From Dyadobacter fanqingshengii (GTDB taxonomy: Bacteria; Bacteroidota; Bacteroidia; Cytophagales; Spirosomataceae): 64,000 nucleotides of DNA. This document shows, piece by piece, positions 18,044-26,273 of the stretch. Positions within the stretch are counted from its first letter, which is position 1; every line of letters begins with the position of its first letter. The notes under the pieces are model-generated. The model was not told where the DNA came from and did not search any database. It saw only the letters and a list, made by a program, of their open reading frames with translations. The DNA is taken from contig NZ_CP098806.1 of the NCBI RefSeq assembly GCF_023822005.2, positions 1,550,001 through 1,614,000 on the forward strand, given 5' to 3'. Made by a program: the position numbers and the translations under genes.

Positions 18044-19426
18044 ATGCAACATTATGATGCCATAGTAATCGGCTCCGGCCAAGCCGGAACGCCTCTTTCA
18101 AGAAAATTAGCCGGATCCGGCTTAAAAACAGCATTAATAGAGAAGAGATGGCTTGGCGGCACTTGCGTGAACGATGGCTGCTCCCCTACCAAGGCGATGA
18201 TCGCTTCGGCAAAAGCGGCCTGGTCGGTTTACCACAATAAAAGTCTTGGCGTAATCACTGATCATTTCTTTCTGGACTTTTCAGCCATCATGAAACGCAA
18301 GAACGACATTGTCCAGCGTATGCGAAGCAGTTCTGAAAAAAGCATTGAAGACACCCAAAACCTCGACCTTTTTTACGGCAATGCAGCCTTTTCGGGAGAC
18401 AAACAAATCACGGTTACGCTGAACGACGGCGGAACGGAAACATTCAAAGCAGACAAATTCTTCATCAATACAGGTGAAAAGCCTTCAATTCCAAAAATCG
18501 AAGGCATTGAAAATATAAAATACCTGACTTCCACAACTATTTTGGAGCTCGACAGCATTCCCGAACATTTGCTTGTGCTCGGAAGTGGTTATATCGGTCT
18601 GGAATTCGGGCAGATGTTCAAGCGGTTTGGCAGTAAAGTGACCATTTTGGAGCCGTCGGAGCGCATTCTTAAAAAGGAAGATTCTGATATTGCGGAGGAA
18701 GTAGTTAAGGTTTTGACCGAAGAGGACATTGAAATACTACTAAAAACGAAGGCTGTTGCAGTCTCGCAAAATGGCGGACAAATCAGCGTGACCATGGAGA
18801 AAGACGGAAATCAAACGCAGCTAAACTGCTCTCATATCCTGGTTGCAACCGGTAGAAAGCCGCAGACCAAAGAACTTTCGCTCGAAAACACCGGCGTGGA
18901 AACGGACGAGAAAGGTTATATCAAGGTAAATGACAGGCTGGAAACATCTGCGGCGGATATTTATGCATTGGGAGATGTGAAAGGTGGCCCGGCGTTCACG
19001 CACATGTCCTACGATGATTACAGGATTATTACCGAGAATGTCATTAATAAGGGCAATGCTTCGATCAAAGACCGGCTTGTCCCCTACTGCATGTTTATCG
19101 ATCCGCAGCTTGGGCGTGTAGGCATTACCGAACAGGAAGCCCGCAAACAGGGACTGGACATTCTTGTTGCAACCTTGAAAAATGACAGCGTAGCCAGATC
19201 CATTGAAACCGGCGATACACGGGGGATAATGAAAGCTGTGATCGACGCGAAAACCAAACAGATTCTTGGCGCTTCGGTGCTCGCTGAACAGGGCGGTGAA
19301 ATTGTTACCATTTTGCAAATGGCAATGATGGGTAATGTAACTTACGACCGCATTATGAACGGCGTATTCGCACACCCTACCTATGCCGAATCGCTGAATA
19401 ACCTATTCATGTCCCTGGAACAGTAA
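18044..19426 (+). CDS. Flavoprotein disulfide oxidoreductase (mercuric/mycothione reductase-like)
   Basis: 460 aa class-I pyridine nucleotide-disulfide oxidoreductase. Seen: FAD motif IGSGQAGTPL (9-18), redox-active pair GGTCVNDGC with C41 and C46, NAD(P) motif LGSGYIGLEFGQ, second FAD motif YALGDVKGGP and the C-terminal dimer motif AHPTYAES holding the His-Glu base. There is no CxxC heavy-metal N-domain or C-terminal vicinal Cys, so mercury reduction is unlikely. The E3, glutathione-, mycothiol- and trypanothione-reductase group is the right family. I chose the ATG at 18044 because the upstream TTG sits in a terminator. It lies 4 nt before the ABC ATPase gene, so a role on a low-molecular-weight thiol, perhaps oxidised ergothioneine, is a reasonable guess (inference). 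Confidence 0.85.
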   Translation: MQHYDAIVIGSGQAGTPLSRKLAGSGLKTALIEKRWLGGTCVNDGCSPTKAMIASAKAAWSVYHNKSLGVITDHFFLDFSAIMKRKNDIVQRMRSSSEKSIEDTQNLDLFYGNAAFSGDKQITVTLNDGGTETFKADKFFINTGEKPSIPKIEGIENIKYLTSTTILELDSIPEHLLVLGSGYIGLEFGQMFKRFGSKVTILEPSERILKKEDSDIAEEVVKVLTEEDIEILLKTKAVAVSQNGGQISVTMEKDGNQTQLNCSHILVATGRKPQTKELSLENTGVETDEKGYIKVNDRLETSAADIYALGDVKGGPAFTHMSYDDYRIITENVINKGNASIKDRLVPYCMFIDPQLGRVGITEQEARKQGLDILVATLKNDSVARSIETGDTRGIMKAVIDAKTKQILGASVLAEQGGEIVTILQMAMMGNVTYDRIMNGVFAHPTYAESLNNLFMSLEQ

Positions 19427-19430
19427 AATC

Positions 19431-20408
19431 ATGATCACTGCCGAGCACATCAGCAAAATTTTTAATGATATTAAGGCAGTTGACAATATTTCTTTTGAGG
19501 TAAAAGAAGGTGAAACCATGGTTTTGCTGGGCACAAGCGGCTGCGGGAAAACCACAACGCTCAAAATGCTGAACCGCCTGATCGACGCGTCCAGCGGTTT
19601 TATTTCCATTGATGGCAAAAATATTTTTGATCAGCAACCCGAAATTTTAAGACGTACAATCGGTTACGTTTCCCAAAGCAATGGCCTTTTTCCGCATTAT
19701 TCTGTTGAGGAAAATGTTTCCGTTGTGCCCAGATTATTAAAATGGGAGAAATCCAAAACCCAAAGAAGAGCGCAGGAATTGCTTGAACAGCTCAAACTGC
19801 CGCTTTCAGAATTCGGACACAAATATCCCGATGAACTAAGCGGCGGACAGCAACAGCGTGTTGCCATTGCCCGGGCACTGATATCCAATCCGCCTGTTTT
19901 GCTGATGGACGAGCCTTTCGGCGCCCTGGACCCGATCACCCGCGCAGGCGTACGAAAAGAATTTTTAGAGTTACCGGAATTAAAACAAAAGACCATTGTG
20001 CTCGTCACCCACGATGTGCAGGAAGCTTTTGAGCTGGGCGATCACATCTGTCTGATGGATAAGGGGAAAATAGTGCAGGCCGGAACTGCAAAAGATCTGA
20101 TCTTGAAACCTGCAAATACATTTGTCAGAACATTCTTCGATCACCAACGGCTTTTTTTAGAACTGAGCGCGCTTGCATTTCAGGACATTTGGGAAATTGT
20201 CAATCCTGATTTGGATGTTGAGAACGACATTAACAAGGCTTCTCATACCGAAATCAACGCAGAAACGAGCCTTTGGGCCGGAATGGAAATGCTTTCGGAT
20301 GCCGGAAATGATGCATTGCCTGTGCGCAATGACGCAACCGGAACATTGAAATTTTTCACAACATCAAGCATTCAGAAGGCTTACAGAACCCTAAAACGGC
20401 ATAACTAA
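19431..20408 (+). CDS. OpuC/EgtV-type ABC transporter ATPase
   Basis: 325 aa. Powers uptake through the permease encoded next. Seen: Walker A GTSGCGKTT (about 34-42), Q-loop VSQSNGLFPH, signature LSGGQQQR, Walker B LLMDEPFGALD and switch VTHD. The C-terminal 85 residues carry a CBS-like half (SLWAGMEMLSDAGNDALPV then FFTTSSIQKAYRTL), as in quaternary-amine ATPases such as OpuCA and ProV, but only one CBS unit is evident. The gene overlaps the permease gene by 1 nt (TAATG). Close homologues include both glycine-betaine/choline transporters and the ergothioneine transporter ATPase EgtV. The linkage to egtB and egtD favours the latter (inference). Confidence 0.88.
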   Translation: MITAEHISKIFNDIKAVDNISFEVKEGETMVLLGTSGCGKTTTLKMLNRLIDASSGFISIDGKNIFDQQPEILRRTIGYVSQSNGLFPHYSVEENVSVVPRLLKWEKSKTQRRAQELLEQLKLPLSEFGHKYPDELSGGQQQRVAIARALISNPPVLLMDEPFGALDPITRAGVRKEFLELPELKQKTIVLVTHDVQEAFELGDHICLMDKGKIVQAGTAKDLILKPANTFVRTFFDHQRLFLELSALAFQDIWEIVNPDLDVENDINKASHTEINAETSLWAGMEMLSDAGNDALPVRNDATGTLKFFTTSSIQKAYRTLKRHN

Positions 20409-21985
20409 TGGAAGTGCAGCAAAGTTTGTGGGAATTTATGGTGCAGCAATCCGACAAGCTGTGGAGCCAGACGCTCACACACGTCGGCTTGACGTGCATT
20501 TCACTCCTTATTGCCGTGGTGATAGGGCTGCCGCTAGGCATCTGGATCGCTCAGCGTAATAAGGCCGCCTGGCTCGTGCTGGGCATTGCGGGTGTGCTGC
20601 AAACGATCCCAAGTATCGCATTACTGGGTTTCATGATCCCCTTACTGGGCATAGGCGCGCTTCCAGCCATTACGGCGCTGTTTCTTTATGCATTGCTTCC
20701 CATTATCAGAAACACTTATACCGGAATCCGGGGTGTGAATCCGGCCGTTACGGAGTCTGCGCGGGGCATGGGCATGAGCCGCTGGCAGGTTTTGTTCAAT
20801 GTGGAGCTCCCGCTTGCTATGCCTGTGATTTTGGCTGGCATTCGCACGGCAACGGTGATTAATGTGGGCGTTGCTACGCTGGCGGCTTACATTGCGGCGG
20901 GTGGTTTGGGGGAATTCATTTTCGGCGGCATTGCACTGAATAATTCCAACATGATCCTCGCTGGCGCGATCCCGGCTGCATTACTTGCCATATTTTTCGA
21001 TCTGCTGCTATCATTGGTCCAAAAAGCGAATGTGAGAAAAATGCGCAAAGTCTCAGTTGTGCTGCCTGTTTTGCTGCTCTTGCTATCATCATTTTACATT
21101 TTTCCGTATGCCGATGCCAAAATGCTGGGCGGGTTTACGCCAGAGTTCATGGGACGGGAAGATGGTTATCTGGGTTTAAAATCAAAATACAAACTGGATA
21201 TGACGACCGTCGTGATCAGCGACGCGGTGATGTACAAGGCTGCTTACGAAAAGAAAATTGATGTTATCAGCGGTTATAGCACGGATGGTCGGCTGAAAGC
21301 GTACAATCTCATGACATTGGAAGATGACAAAGGCATTTTCCCACCCTATTATGCCTCTCCATTGGTCAGAAAAGATGTTTTAACTAAACATCCGGAACTG
21401 GAAAATGCATTGAATTTATTATCAGGAAAGATCAATGATTCAATCATGACCGATCTGAATTACCGCGTAGACTATCTCAAACAAAGCCCGGAAAAAGTAG
21501 CGCATGAATTTATTTTGGCCCAAAACCTTTACAAAAAACCCAGAAACGGAAGCAAAGGCGTTATCCGGCTTGGCTCAAAGATCTTTGCAGAGCAATACAT
21601 CCTGATCAACATGTATAAAGCGCTGATCGAAGGGAACACGGATTTGAAAGTTGAAACAAAAACAGGCCTTGGCGGAACGAAGATTTGTTTTGATGCATTA
21701 ACCAATAATGAGATCGACATGTATCCTGAATACACGGGAACGGGGCTTTTGGTGATTTTGAAACCTACGAAAAACGATTTGGCAGCGCTTTCCGGCAGCC
21801 GCGAAAAAGCATTTGATTATGTTCAAAAAGGTTTTGACAAACAGTATAACCTCCAATGGCTCAAACCAATCGGCTTCAATAATGCGTATGCCCTGATGAT
21901 GCGGAAAGAGCAGGCACAATCATTGAATATAAGAACCATTACAGATTTAAAAGATTATGTATCCACTGACAACCACCGCCATTAG
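20408..21985 (+). CDS. ABC permease fused to circularly permuted substrate-binding domain (OpuC/EgtU-type)
   Basis: 525 aa. Residues 1 to about 210 are an OpuCB-like permease with five to six helices and the coupling motif VTESARGMGMSRWQVLFNVELP. A further helix (about 216-236) anchors the binding domain outside the membrane. In that domain the usual second half comes first (GGFTPEFMGREDGYLGL, SGYSTDGRLKAYNLMTLEDD, FPPYYASPLVRKDVL, about 240-375), and the usual first half comes last (IRLGSKIFAEQYILINMY, GLGGTKICFDALTNNEIDMY, WLKPIGFNNAYALMM, about 385-520). This is a circular permutation relative to OpuCC. The protein is complete: both lobes are present. Its 3' end overlaps egtB by 29 nt. Substrate: ergothioneine by context, or a betaine-like compound. 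Confidence 0.88.
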   Translation: MEVQQSLWEFMVQQSDKLWSQTLTHVGLTCISLLIAVVIGLPLGIWIAQRNKAAWLVLGIAGVLQTIPSIALLGFMIPLLGIGALPAITALFLYALLPIIRNTYTGIRGVNPAVTESARGMGMSRWQVLFNVELPLAMPVILAGIRTATVINVGVATLAAYIAAGGLGEFIFGGIALNNSNMILAGAIPAALLAIFFDLLLSLVQKANVRKMRKVSVVLPVLLLLLSSFYIFPYADAKMLGGFTPEFMGREDGYLGLKSKYKLDMTTVVISDAVMYKAAYEKKIDVISGYSTDGRLKAYNLMTLEDDKGIFPPYYASPLVRKDVLTKHPELENALNLLSGKINDSIMTDLNYRVDYLKQSPEKVAHEFILAQNLYKKPRNGSKGVIRLGSKIFAEQYILINMYKALIEGNTDLKVETKTGLGGTKICFDALTNNEIDMYPEYTGTGLLVILKPTKNDLAALSGSREKAFDYVQKGFDKQYNLQWLKPIGFNNAYALMMRKEQAQSLNIRTITDLKDYVSTDNHRH

Positions 21986-23123
21986 TCAAGCATACAATCG
22001 TGTCAGACAGCATTCAGAAACGATATGTGAACCACTTGAAACCGAAGACTATGTACCGCAGCCCGTTCCGTTTGTAAGTCCGCCAAAATGGCACCTGGCA
22101 CATTCAACGTGGTTTTTTGAAACATTTATCCTCAAACCGTTTCTTCCTGGTTACCAGGTTTTTGACACCGATTACAACTATCTATTCAACAGTTATTATA
22201 ACAACGTCGGCGAACGCACATTGCGCACCGACAGGGGAAATGTTACACGGCCGACGACCAAAAATGTGTATGCTTACCGGCAACATGTGGATCACCATAT
22301 GTCTGAACTACTCGAAACATTAACTGATCCCGAAGCATTATCACTGGTGGAACTTGGTCTGCACCACGAGCAGCAACACCAGGAATTGCTCGTAACGGAC
22401 ATTAAATACATTCTGGGGCACAATCCCTTGTTTCCGGTTTACAGACCGGGGCATAACCTGGTTAACGATACGAATCAGGATACGGGTTTTGCTCGCATTT
22501 CAGAAGGCGTTTACGAGGTTGGATTTCAGGGTGATGGTTTCTGTTTTGACAATGAGCTGGGCAGGCACAAAGTGTATCTGCACGACTTTGAAATCTCTAG
22601 ATCGCTGGTTACCAATGCAGGATACATTGAATTCATGGAAGCTGGCGGCTACCAGGATTTTAATTTATGGCTGGATGCGGGCTGGTCGTGGGTGAATGAC
22701 AGTGCAATTGATTCTCCCATGTATTGGCATAAAATAAAAGGAAGCTGGTTTTACTTTACTTTGGACGGCCTTCAAAAAGTGAATCCGGATGCCATTTTGA
22801 GCCACATTAATCTTTACGAAGCTTCGGCATTCGCCCAATGGAAAGGCATGCGGCTGCCGACGGAATTTGAGTGGGAAGTTGCCTCTGATCATTTCAATTG
22901 GGGCACACGATGGGAGTGGACAAACAGCGCCTACCTGGCCTATCCGGGCTTTTCCAAGGCTCCCGGCGCGGTTGGCGAATACAATGGGAAATTTATGATC
23001 AACCAAATGGTGCTCCGCGGCGCGTCCGTTGCCACATCACCCGCACATAGCCGCAAAACTTACCGCAACTTTTTTCACGCACATGAGCGCTGGCAATACA
23101 CCGGCATCAGGCTGGTGAAATAA
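21957..23123 (+). CDS. egtB: Ergothioneine synthase EgtB (iron-dependent sulfoxide synthase)
   Basis: 388 aa. EgtB uses non-haem iron and O2 to join hercynine to a thiol donor (gamma-glutamylcysteine or cysteine), giving the sulfoxide precursor of ergothioneine. Seen: DinB-like domain (about 1-150) with the three iron ligands H49 (in LAHS), H137 and H141 (HHEQQHQE), and an FGE/sulfatase-modifying-type domain (about 165-388) with GLQKVNPDAILSHINLYEAS and RLPTEFEWEVA. The tail carries RGASVATSPAHSRKTYRNFF. No egtA or egtC is nearby, which suits a variant that takes cysteine directly (inference). ATG at 21957 overlaps the transporter gene by 29 nt. Confidence 0.92.
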   Translation: MYPLTTTAISQAYNRVRQHSETICEPLETEDYVPQPVPFVSPPKWHLAHSTWFFETFILKPFLPGYQVFDTDYNYLFNSYYNNVGERTLRTDRGNVTRPTTKNVYAYRQHVDHHMSELLETLTDPEALSLVELGLHHEQQHQELLVTDIKYILGHNPLFPVYRPGHNLVNDTNQDTGFARISEGVYEVGFQGDGFCFDNELGRHKVYLHDFEISRSLVTNAGYIEFMEAGGYQDFNLWLDAGWSWVNDSAIDSPMYWHKIKGSWFYFTLDGLQKVNPDAILSHINLYEASAFAQWKGMRLPTEFEWEVASDHFNWGTRWEWTNSAYLAYPGFSKAPGAVGEYNGKFMINQMVLRGASVATSPAHSRKTYRNFFHAHERWQYTGIRLVK

Positions 23124-23140
23124 TTGATTAAAAGAACATT

Positions 23141-24085
23141 ATGTCAGACAATACATTCGCAAAAGATATACACAAAGGACTTTCTGCGCCATTAAAACAC
23201 ATATCCTCAAAGTATTTTTACGACGATATCGGAAGCGGCATTTTCCAGGACATCATGAAAATGCCGGAATACTACCCGACTGCCTGTGAATTTGAGATTT
23301 TATCATTGCAAGGGCAGCAGATCATTGACAAACTGCATTTCGATCAGCCTTTCAACATTGTGGAATTTGGCGCAGGCGACGGCATTAAGACGCGTCAGCT
23401 GCTGAAAACGCTTATGGACAGCGGTGTTGAATTTTCCTACGTGCCCATCGACATTTCAAAAAAGGCCATTGAAGAGCTGGAAGCCAATATGCTCGATCAT
23501 TTGCCCGATTTGCAGATCAAACCAATGATCGGAAATTATTTTTCCATGATCGAAGAACTGGCTTCTTCCGAAACGCCCAGTTTGTTCCTGTTTTTGGGCG
23601 GAAACATTGGAAATTACGAAAGGAACGAAGCAAACGATTTGCTGACCAGCTTCAACCAAAGTATGAAACCGGGCGATAAGTTGCTCACCGGATTCGACTT
23701 ACAGAAAAATCCTGCCACAATCCGCTGCGCATATGACGATCCGAAAGGCATTACCAAAGCGTTCAACATGAACCTGTTGCACCGGATTAACCGCGAACTG
23801 GGCGGCAATATTAAAACCAACCAATTTGATTTTTACTCCCATTATAACCCAGCTAACGGCGAAGTCAGGAGTTATCTGGTAAGTCTGGTCGCGCAGAAAA
23901 TTCATCTGCAACGCATGGATAAATGTTATTATTTTGAACAAAACGAACTGATCCGCACGGAGTTATCTAAAAAATACACATTAAAGGAAATCGACGAAGC
24001 CGCCGAAACAAGTGGCTTCAAAGTCCTTGAACACTTCCTGGATTGCAAGCATTATTTTACGGATAGTCTTTGGGTGAAAGAGTAA
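23141..24085 (+). CDS. egtD: L-histidine N(alpha)-methyltransferase EgtD
   Basis: 314 aa. Transfers three methyl groups from S-adenosylmethionine to histidine to make hercynine, the first step of ergothioneine synthesis. Seen: YDDIGSGIFQDIMKMPEYYPT near the start, the SAM motif VEFGAGDGIKTRQLL, LFLFLGGNIGNYER, and GDKLLTGFDLQKNP, all in the order of the DUF2260/EgtD family. It starts 17 nt after egtB. The pair supplies the complete core pathway except the final C-S lyase (EgtE), which is not in the window and is often an unlinked PLP enzyme. Confidence 0.92.
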   Translation: MSDNTFAKDIHKGLSAPLKHISSKYFYDDIGSGIFQDIMKMPEYYPTACEFEILSLQGQQIIDKLHFDQPFNIVEFGAGDGIKTRQLLKTLMDSGVEFSYVPIDISKKAIEELEANMLDHLPDLQIKPMIGNYFSMIEELASSETPSLFLFLGGNIGNYERNEANDLLTSFNQSMKPGDKLLTGFDLQKNPATIRCAYDDPKGITKAFNMNLLHRINRELGGNIKTNQFDFYSHYNPANGEVRSYLVSLVAQKIHLQRMDKCYYFEQNELIRTELSKKYTLKEIDEAAETSGFKVLEHFLDCKHYFTDSLWVKE

Positions 24086-24148
24086 GCTGCGTGGATTTGG
24101 GTTGAAATTGTTATTTTAGCTAAATACAACTCCTAAACGCCGATCAAC

Positions 24149-26089
24149 TTGAAGAAGCCTACCCGTGCTGTGAAATGGCACCTATCTCTTTTTCTTAGTT
24201 TTCTAGCCATCAATGCGATGATCCTTTGCGGAGCTATCGCGAGTCTGGCGCAGTCGAAGGTGAATGAAGATTCGCTTTATATCCGGCAGAACTACACGAA
24301 GATCGAACGGCTGGTTCCGATGCGGGATGGCGTTAAGCTGTTCACTTCCATTTATTTTCCAAAGGATATTTCGGTTTCGAAAAAATATCCGATCCTGCTA
24401 AACCGCACGCCTTACTCTGTGGCGCCTTACGGAGAAACATCGTTCAAAACGTCCCTTGGACCGAGCATGCATTTCGCGCGGGACGGGTATATTGTTGTTT
24501 ATCAAGATGTTCGTGGAAAGTATATGTCGGAGGGAGAGTTTGAAGCCTACCGGCCATTCATTCCACAGAAGAAAAATAAAACGGAAACGGACGAGAGTTC
24601 CGACACTTATGACACCATCGAATGGCTGATCAAGAACATTGACGGAAATAATGGCAAAGTCGGAAGCTGGGGCATATCCGCTCCGGGATATTACACGACT
24701 ATGACGGCCGTGGAAGCTCATCCAGCTTTAAAAGTTGCATCTCCGCAAGCGCCTGTGACAGATTGGTTTATGGGAGACGACCGCCATCATAACGGCGCTT
24801 TCTTTCTGATGGGCACCTTCGCATTTCTATCTTCTTACGGAGCGCCGCGGCCCCAGCCGACACCGAAAGGAACACCCGCATTCTCCGCTTACGGCACACC
24901 AGATTCTTACGAATTTTATAAAAATCTGGGACCATTGAAGAATGTAAATGAGAAGATCTTCAAGAACCAGAACCGCATCTGGAACCAGATGATGGAAAAT
25001 GAGACGTATAACGACTTTTGGAAAGCACGGACACCCGTGCCGCATTTGAAAAACATTAAACCGGCCGTGATGGTGGTGGGTGGCTGGTTTGATCAGGAAG
25101 ATCTTTACGGACCTTTGAAAACGTATCAGGGCATTGAAAATAACAAGCCAAAGTCTCCTAACCTGCTTGTAATGGGTCCGTGGATTCACGGCGGCTGGGC
25201 ACGCGGAACGGGAGAATCATTGGGTAACATTCGTTTTGGGTCTAAAACAAGCGCCTTTTATCAGAAGGACATTGAGTTTCCGTTTTTCAACCATTATCTC
25301 AAAGACCAGGCGCAACCTGCGCTTCCGAAGGCATATATTTTCGAAACGGGCGCTAATGAATGGAGAAAGTATGACCAGTGGCCCCCAAAGAATGCGGTGC
25401 AGAAAAAGCTTTATCTGCACCCGGATGGCACATTATCTTTCTCGCCTACGATGACGATTATGCAGGTGGGCGTCCAGCCTGCTTTTGATGAATATGAAAG
25501 CGATCCCGACAAACCGGTTCCTTACACATCGGAAATTCGCATCATCCGCGGAAGTGACTTTATGTATGAGGATCAGCGGTTTGCGGCATCACGCCCCGAC
25601 GTGCTGGTCTATCAGTCCGAAGTGCTCACAGAGGATTTGACCATTTCGGGCAATGTTTTTGCAGATCTATTTGTCTCATCAACCGGCACGGATGCCGACT
25701 TCGTTGTGAAATTGATCGACGTTTACCCGGGCGACGCGCCGAATGACAGCCCGATCAATCCGAACATGAAAATGGGCGGTTTTCAGTTGCTTGTCCGCGG
25801 GGAAGTGATGCGTGCGAAGTTTCGCAAAAGTTTTTCGAATCCAGAACCACTTTCTCCGAACAAAATCGAGCAAGTAAAATTTGATATGCAGGATGCTGCG
25901 CACCGTTTTAAAAAAGGCCACAAAATCATGATCCAGGTGCAAAGTTCATGGTTTCCGTTGGTGGACCGCAATCCGCAGAAGTTCGTTAACATTTACAAAG
26001 CAGAAGAACAGGATTTTCAGAAAGCGAAGCACCGGATCTACCTTTCCGGCGAGAGCTCGTCTTATGTGGGGGTCAGTGTGATCGAGTAA
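24149..26089 (+). CDS. CocE/NonD (X-Pro dipeptidyl-peptidase, S15) family hydrolase
   Basis: 646 aa exported serine hydrolase. Signal-peptide-like N-terminus (basic, then hydrophobic LSLFLSFLAINAMILCGAIA, cut near LAQS). The start is the TTG at 24149, chosen because it keeps the basic residues KKPTR of the signal. Seen: peptidase S15 catalytic domain (about 50-370) with the nucleophile motif WGISAPGYY, VGGWFDQEDLYGP, which holds the catalytic Asp, and GPWIHGGW, which holds the catalytic His. A C-terminal galactose-binding-like domain (about 420-640) carries DADFVVKLIDVYPG. Family members cleave peptides, cocaine esters or beta-lactam side chains; the substrate is unknown here. It follows egtD by 63 nt and may or may not share its transcript. 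Confidence 0.88.
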   Translation: MKKPTRAVKWHLSLFLSFLAINAMILCGAIASLAQSKVNEDSLYIRQNYTKIERLVPMRDGVKLFTSIYFPKDISVSKKYPILLNRTPYSVAPYGETSFKTSLGPSMHFARDGYIVVYQDVRGKYMSEGEFEAYRPFIPQKKNKTETDESSDTYDTIEWLIKNIDGNNGKVGSWGISAPGYYTTMTAVEAHPALKVASPQAPVTDWFMGDDRHHNGAFFLMGTFAFLSSYGAPRPQPTPKGTPAFSAYGTPDSYEFYKNLGPLKNVNEKIFKNQNRIWNQMMENETYNDFWKARTPVPHLKNIKPAVMVVGGWFDQEDLYGPLKTYQGIENNKPKSPNLLVMGPWIHGGWARGTGESLGNIRFGSKTSAFYQKDIEFPFFNHYLKDQAQPALPKAYIFETGANEWRKYDQWPPKNAVQKKLYLHPDGTLSFSPTMTIMQVGVQPAFDEYESDPDKPVPYTSEIRIIRGSDFMYEDQRFAASRPDVLVYQSEVLTEDLTISGNVFADLFVSSTGTDADFVVKLIDVYPGDAPNDSPINPNMKMGGFQLLVRGEVMRAKFRKSFSNPEPLSPNKIEQVKFDMQDAAHRFKKGHKIMIQVQSSWFPLVDRNPQKFVNIYKAEEQDFQKAKHRIYLSGESSSYVGVSVIE

Positions 26090-26273
26090 TGTTGCGTTTG
26101 AAGAGATTACGTAAGATCCGATGGAAGCTGAATTTTGCAGAGATAAGGGGCAAGTTTGCAGATTCGTTTTTGGCACGGCGTGATCAATGCTGACTTTTGA
26201 TACACCACTTAAACATTTGATGTATCATGAAAAAACGGGTCGCAGCTTCGTACACTTCTAACACTGTTAAGCT

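Noticed and set aside
18044..19426. Mercury resistance
   Set aside because: No N-terminal metal-binding domain, no C-terminal vicinal cysteines, and no mer genes nearby.
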